A stretch of DNA of 9,153 nt from contig DUQT01000261.1 of assembly GCA_012837655.1 (NCBI GenBank), positions 1 to 9,153 of the forward strand. Direction: 5' to 3'. This stretch comes from Actinomyces sp. (lineage in GTDB: Bacteria > Actinomycetota > Actinomycetes > Actinomycetales > Actinomycetaceae). Below the pieces are notes generated by a model. It searched no databases and was not told the origin of the DNA. It saw only the letters and a list, made by a program, of their open reading frames with translations. Positions 7,041 to 9,153 of this stretch are shown here, in pieces. The first letter of the stretch is position 1; every line of letters starts with the position of its first letter. The position numbers were made by a program, and so were the translations under genes.

Positions 7041-7063
7041 CGGTAGCGGTGGGATTTGAACCC
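7041..7063 (-). tRNA. 3'-end fragment of a serine-type tRNA (not a complete gene)
   Basis: Read on the minus strand, 7063-7041 gives GGG, TTCAAAT, CCCAC, CGCTACC, G. These are the last part of a T-stem, the T-loop, the 3' T-stem strand, the 3' acceptor strand and a G discriminator, as in serine tRNAs. The expected partner bases stop after GGG: the next two minus-strand bases are GA where TG is needed. No matching 5' acceptor GGTAGCG, D-arm or anticodon arm occurs upstream on that strand. It is therefore a remnant, perhaps an old integrase attachment-site half or a decayed tRNA gene. Such ends often serve as phage or island att sites, but no integrase is seen. Confidence 0.5.
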
Positions 7064-7305
7064 CTTGACCAATCTGACCGAGGAAGAATAGATCACCAGA
7101 ATGATCCCCACGCCTGTTGGTACCTTCTAAAGGCGGTGAAAGGTCAAGCTCTCTTTAGCCGATATTCTTTGCTGGATTGGTGCCAGAAGCCCTGCCACAG
7201 CCAACTGATTGAAAATAGCCAACGGGCCGGAACTGTATCGCAGCAGAATCCCGCTCTAGACACTTCGCCAGGTGCGTAGCACTTTGCCTATCAGGCACCT
7301 CGAAA

Positions 7306-7395
7306 CCTACACATCAGGCGTGTAGGACCCTACACATTAGGCGTGTAGGACCCTGCCAATTTGGCGAATAGGACCCTACCGATCTGCCGAGTAGG
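7306..7395. repeat. Iteron-like array: four 23-bp units, each a small inverted repeat in the intact copies
   Basis: Units begin at 7306, 7329, 7352 and 7375, an exact 23-bp period. Units 1 and 2 are CCTACAC, 7 nt (ATCAGGC or ATTAGGC), GTGTAGG, then AC. Unit 4 keeps CCTAC and GTAGG; unit 3 is the most diverged (CCTGCCA and GAATAGG). A decayed earlier unit is suggested by ATCAGGC at 7290-7296, again 23 bp before the same word in unit 1. Period and symmetry resemble operators or plasmid-type iterons bound by a dimeric protein on the same helix face about every two turns. No cognate protein is recognised. Confidence 0.8.
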
Positions 7396-7490
7396 GAATT
7401 CCCTGCCGAAAGCATTCAACATCTTCTACTGCGCGCAAGGTTTTCCCACCTGGCGCTCTAGCTAGATTCCTTACTGGACACCGCAAAACC

Positions 7491-7615
7491 CCTTGACGAT
7501 TGGGTCCGAGCCTCATTACCGGACTCCACAAAATTCCTTAACGATTGGATCCAAGCCTCATTACCGAAATCCACGCAATTCCTTAACTAATCGGTCCGAA
7601 ACTGATGACCGAGCT
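7491..7615. repeat. 45-bp tandem repeat array, about 2.8 units
   Basis: Units begin at 7491, 7536 and 7581. Units 1 and 2 agree at 38 of 45 positions, sharing the word AGCCTCATTACCG and the CCTT(G/A)ACGATTGG opening; unit 3 is partial and more diverged. The tail of a still earlier unit is visible at 7470-7490. Units contain inverted arms such as GTCCG/CGGAC in unit 1 and TCGGTC/GACCGA in unit 3, so each may fold. A frame reads through it with a repeated 15-residue peptide, but has no ribosome site. Confidence 0.75.
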
Positions 7616-7670
7616 GGTGAAGTAGTCAATTCGAATTCCAAACCGCCATCATTTCAACAACCGCAAAGAT

Positions 7671-7714
7671 CACAGCCTCTGAATTGTTTCACGTGAAACA
7701 ATTCAGAGGCTGTG
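7671..7714 (-). terminator. Perfect 44-bp palindrome with parS at its core, just past the parB stop
   Basis: CACAGCCTCTGAATTGTTTCAC (in two pieces: CACAGCCTCTG at 7671-7681 and AATTGTTTCAC at 7682-7692) is followed immediately by its exact reverse complement to 7714. It lies 29 nt beyond the parB stop. As RNA it folds into a long stem, so it could end parAB transcription while its DNA form is a ParB loading site. Only a weak U-run (AUCUUUG) follows in the parB direction, so termination is inferred from structure and position. Confidence 0.55.
7685..7700. other. parS: parS centromere site 4 (inside the 44-bp palindrome)
   Basis: Perfect TGTTTCACGTGAAACA with AATT on both sides, continuing outward into an 11-bp extra arm on each side. 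It sits immediately downstream of parB. Confidence 0.97.
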
Positions 7715-7743
7715 GAGAAAAGCTGGCAGATAGACCAAAGACC

Positions 7744-9072
7744 TTAGAAAGCAGGACCCTTCAAGGTTGAAATCACCTGTGAGATCCTATCCAGGTCCTC
7801 GGCACCCGCATACTCGATCGTAATGCGTCCCTTCTTCTTGCCTTCCTGAACAGTCACTCGGGTATCGAGCAAATCCGTCAATCGATCAATGACAACTGAG
7901 GCACGCTCCGAAGGCGGCTGCGGCATCCTCTTAGCAGACTTCTTAGATGCAACCTTTTCAGTGACATCACCCAGTGCAACGATCTCTTCCGTTGTGCGCA
8001 CAGATAGCCCCTCGGAAATGATGCGCTCAGCCAGAGTCTCCATCTGCATAGCGTTAGGCAAGCCGAGCAGTGCACGCGCGTGACCTGACGAGATAACGCC
8101 GGCCGCAAGCTTACGCTGAACCGTAGGAGGAAGCTTCAGCAACCTCAACGAGTTTGCAATCTGTGGACGCGAACGCGCAATCCTGTCAGAAAGTTCCTGC
8201 TGTGTATACCCAAAGTCGGACATCAACTGCTGATACGCATTCGCTTCCTCAATCGGATTCAGCTGCGTACGATGCAGGTTCTCCAACAGTGCATCCCGCA
8301 GGAGGTTGTCGTCATCTGTATCCCGAACAATCGCGGGAATCACGTCAAACCCAGCTAGCTTTGTTGCCCGCAAACGACGCTCACCCATGATGAGCTCAAA
8401 CTCCGGCAACTCATTGATGCCTTCAGCCCGGCGCTGTTCAACAATCTCAGAAAACTTATCTTCAGAGCCGTCTACAGGACGAACCACAATAGGCTGCAAA
8501 ACGCCAATCTCACGAATAGAGGAAGCTAGCTCTTCCAACTCGTACTCATCGAACACTTCGCGCGGCTGCTTCGGGTTCGGAACAACCAGATTTACATCAA
8601 TCTCAGCAAAAACAGCACCAGGTACAGGAACTAGCTCAACTTCTTCAGTCTCTGGATCTTGCTCATCAATAATGTCAGCAAACAACTCGCGCTTGCTACT
8701 TGCCGATTTACCCTTACCTGTTGACTTGCCCGAGCGCGCACCCTTGCGCTCAGCCGGCAAAGCATCCTGCTTCTGCTCAACATCGTGGGAAACTTCGGCG
8801 CTCTTAGCACCTGCAGATTTACCGCGAGCCTTTGCAGCTTGCTTCTTCTTGGTTTCCCTGTGCCCACGCGGCATTGGCTTCATTAGATCGGCCGCAATAG
8901 AAGAAGACCGTCTCTCCTTACTATCCGCACCGGACGGTCCAGAAAAGAAAATATCTGTAGGGCGCTCAGAACCACCCTCATCAGAAATTGTTTCACGTGA
9001 AACATTTTGGTCACGATCGGGGATAAGTGACCCTAGGCCGCGCCCCAGCGCGCGACGCTCATTCCGTGCCAT
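7744..9072 (-). CDS. parB: Chromosome partitioning protein ParB
   Basis: A CTP-dependent DNA clamp that loads at parS, spreads, and works with ParA to segregate replicated origins. It has 442 residues, long for ParB. Order: ParA-interacting N-terminus RRALGRGLGSLIP (6-18); a charged Lys/Ser/Ala-rich linker (about 30-145); the ParB/Spo0J nucleotide domain with VVPNPKQPR (163-171), GERRLRATKLAG (230-241, CTP-phosphate arginines) and ENLHRTQLNPIEEA (264-277); the parS-reading helix-turn-helix QQELSDRIARSRPQIANSLRLL (about 291-312, in pieces QQELSDRIARS and RPQIANSLRLL); SSGHARALLGL (328-338); and a C-terminal dimerisation domain (about 390-442). About 20 extra residues (near 201-224) sit before FELIMGERR. 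AGGAG (9083-9079) supports the ATG at 9072. A parS site lies inside codons 23-29 and another just after the stop. Confidence 0.97.
   Translation of the reverse strand: MARNERRALGRGLGSLIPDRDQNVSRETISDEGGSERPTDIFFSGPSGADSKERRSSSIAADLMKPMPRGHRETKKKQAAKARGKSAGAKSAEVSHDVEQKQDALPAERKGARSGKSTGKGKSASSKRELFADIIDEQDPETEEVELVPVPGAVFAEIDVNLVVPNPKQPREVFDEYELEELASSIREIGVLQPIVVRPVDGSEDKFSEIVEQRRAEGINELPEFELIMGERRLRATKLAGFDVIPAIVRDTDDDNLLRDALLENLHRTQLNPIEEANAYQQLMSDFGYTQQELSDRIARSRPQIANSLRLLKLPPTVQRKLAAGVISSGHARALLGLPNAMQMETLAERIISEGLSVRTTEEIVALGDVTEKVASKKSAKRMPQPPSERASVVIDRLTDLLDTRVTVQEGKKKGRITIEYAGAEDLDRISQVISTLKGPAF
8989..9004. other. parS: parS centromere site 5, inside the parB coding sequence
   Basis: Perfect TGTTTCACGTGAAACA within parB codons for N-VSRET-I (about residues 23-29). 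Unlike the other four sites, the outer AATT is kept on one side only; the other side reads TTTT, probably because it is also coding. The site allows ParB to bind its own gene, with possible autoregulation. Confidence 0.97.
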
Positions 9073-9153
9073 TTGCTTCTCCTACATCCGCCCACCTTTG
9101 GGCTAACTCCAAAGCCGCTCCCTTGTAAGCAACCGCAGCCTGACCCCTCGGAT
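9059..9153 (-). CDS. parA: C-terminal end of the chromosome partitioning ATPase ParA (rest outside window)
   Basis: An open minus-strand frame enters at the right edge and ends at TGA 9061-9059 after 30 residues: PRGQAAVAYKGAALELAQRW then ADVGEANGTE. The G-x-A-x-A-Y-x-x-A-A-x-E-L-A-x-R pattern is the usual last helix of actinobacterial ParA, and the position directly upstream of parB fits. It overlaps parB by 14 nt, and the parB ribosome site lies inside it, which points to one parAB transcript with coupled translation. ParA is the Walker-type ATPase that ParB stimulates to move origins. The catalytic motifs are beyond the window, so the identity rests on context and the tail pattern. Confidence 0.75.
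   Translation of the reverse strand, partial: PRGQAAVAYKGAALELAQRWADVGEANGTE

Larger units (their letters stand above)
5902..7743. other. 1.84-kb gene-free parS island between convergent genes
   Basis: No reading frame here has both a convincing ribosome site and a recognisable protein; all are short, and several cross the parS sites or repeats. The DNA is visibly more AT-rich than the flanking genes. It holds four perfect parS sites (5973, 6169, 6601, 7685), a tRNA 3'-end fragment (7041-7063), a 23-bp iteron-like array (7306-7395), a 45-bp tandem array (7491-7615) and a 44-bp palindrome (7671-7714). The stretches 6190-6595 and 6640-7035 show nothing else I can support. An unrecognised small RNA cannot be excluded by eye. 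Confidence 0.75.

Noticed and set aside
6935..7279. 114-codon + strand frame with the peptide VAVGFEP
   Set aside because: That peptide is the well-known false translation opposite a serine-type tRNA 3' end, here the fragment at 7041-7063. There is no ribosome site or family resemblance.
7306..7395. CRISPR array
   Set aside because: The units are directly abutting 23-bp tandem copies without unique spacers, and no cas gene is present.
7493..7696. 67-codon frame across the 45-bp repeats with a repeated peptide (LTIGS-PHYR)
   Set aside because: The repeat period is a multiple of three, so a repeated peptide is automatic. It starts at TTG without a ribosome site and runs into the 44-bp palindrome.
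7711..7719. DnaA-box-like TTCTCCACA on the minus strand
   Set aside because: A single near-match without a cluster; oriC in this group lies between dnaA and dnaN, outside the window.
8306..9106. 266-codon + strand frame
   Set aside because: It lies wholly antisense to parB, is rich in Ser/Arg/Thr as expected of a mirror frame, and parB has unmistakable domains.

Overview
The window is a piece of chromosome from a mid-G+C actinobacterium, most likely of the Actinomycetaceae type. The order is [murJ-linked kinase-like protein]-trxB-trxA-aminotransferase-ddl-like ligase-hexapeptide acetyltransferase | parB-parA. This is the classic actinobacterial origin-proximal neighbourhood. dnaA, rpmH, rnpA and yidC would be expected beyond the right edge, past parA. 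Family assignments come from motifs read by eye; the species cannot be fixed.

Left part (1-2700). The window opens inside the C-terminal half of a membrane-anchored protein: a cytoplasmic low-complexity linker, one transmembrane segment and an exported discoidin-like domain. This is the layout of the pseudokinase next to MurJ. After a strong palindrome comes a SigR/SigH-type promoter (GGAAT-18 nt-GTT), then the thioredoxin reductase and thioredoxin genes, closed by a strong hairpin. The sigM gene that sits between murJ and trxB in many relatives is absent.

Middle (2700-5901). A housekeeping-type promoter precedes a PLP-dependent aminotransferase (Aro8/LysN/MocR-like catalytic domain), closely followed by a D-Ala-D-Ala-ligase-like ATP-grasp enzyme and a maltose/galactoside-type O-acetyltransferase. 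All are on the + strand.

Right part (5902-9153). About 1.84 kb without a credible gene separates the acetyltransferase from the convergent parAB operon. It holds four perfect parS centromere sites; a fifth lies inside the 5' end of parB. The fourth site forms the core of a perfect 44-bp palindrome just past the parB stop. The same stretch carries a 23-bp iteron-like array in which the intact units are small inverted repeats, a separate 45-bp tandem array, and a 23-nt piece matching the 3' end of a serine-type tRNA. On the minus strand the end of parA overlaps parB by 14 nt.

Together: the trx pair serves disulfide homeostasis, the middle genes look like amino-acid and envelope metabolism, and the right third is the chromosome partition machinery with its own centromere island. 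The most unusual part is the non-coding parS island and its repeat arrays.
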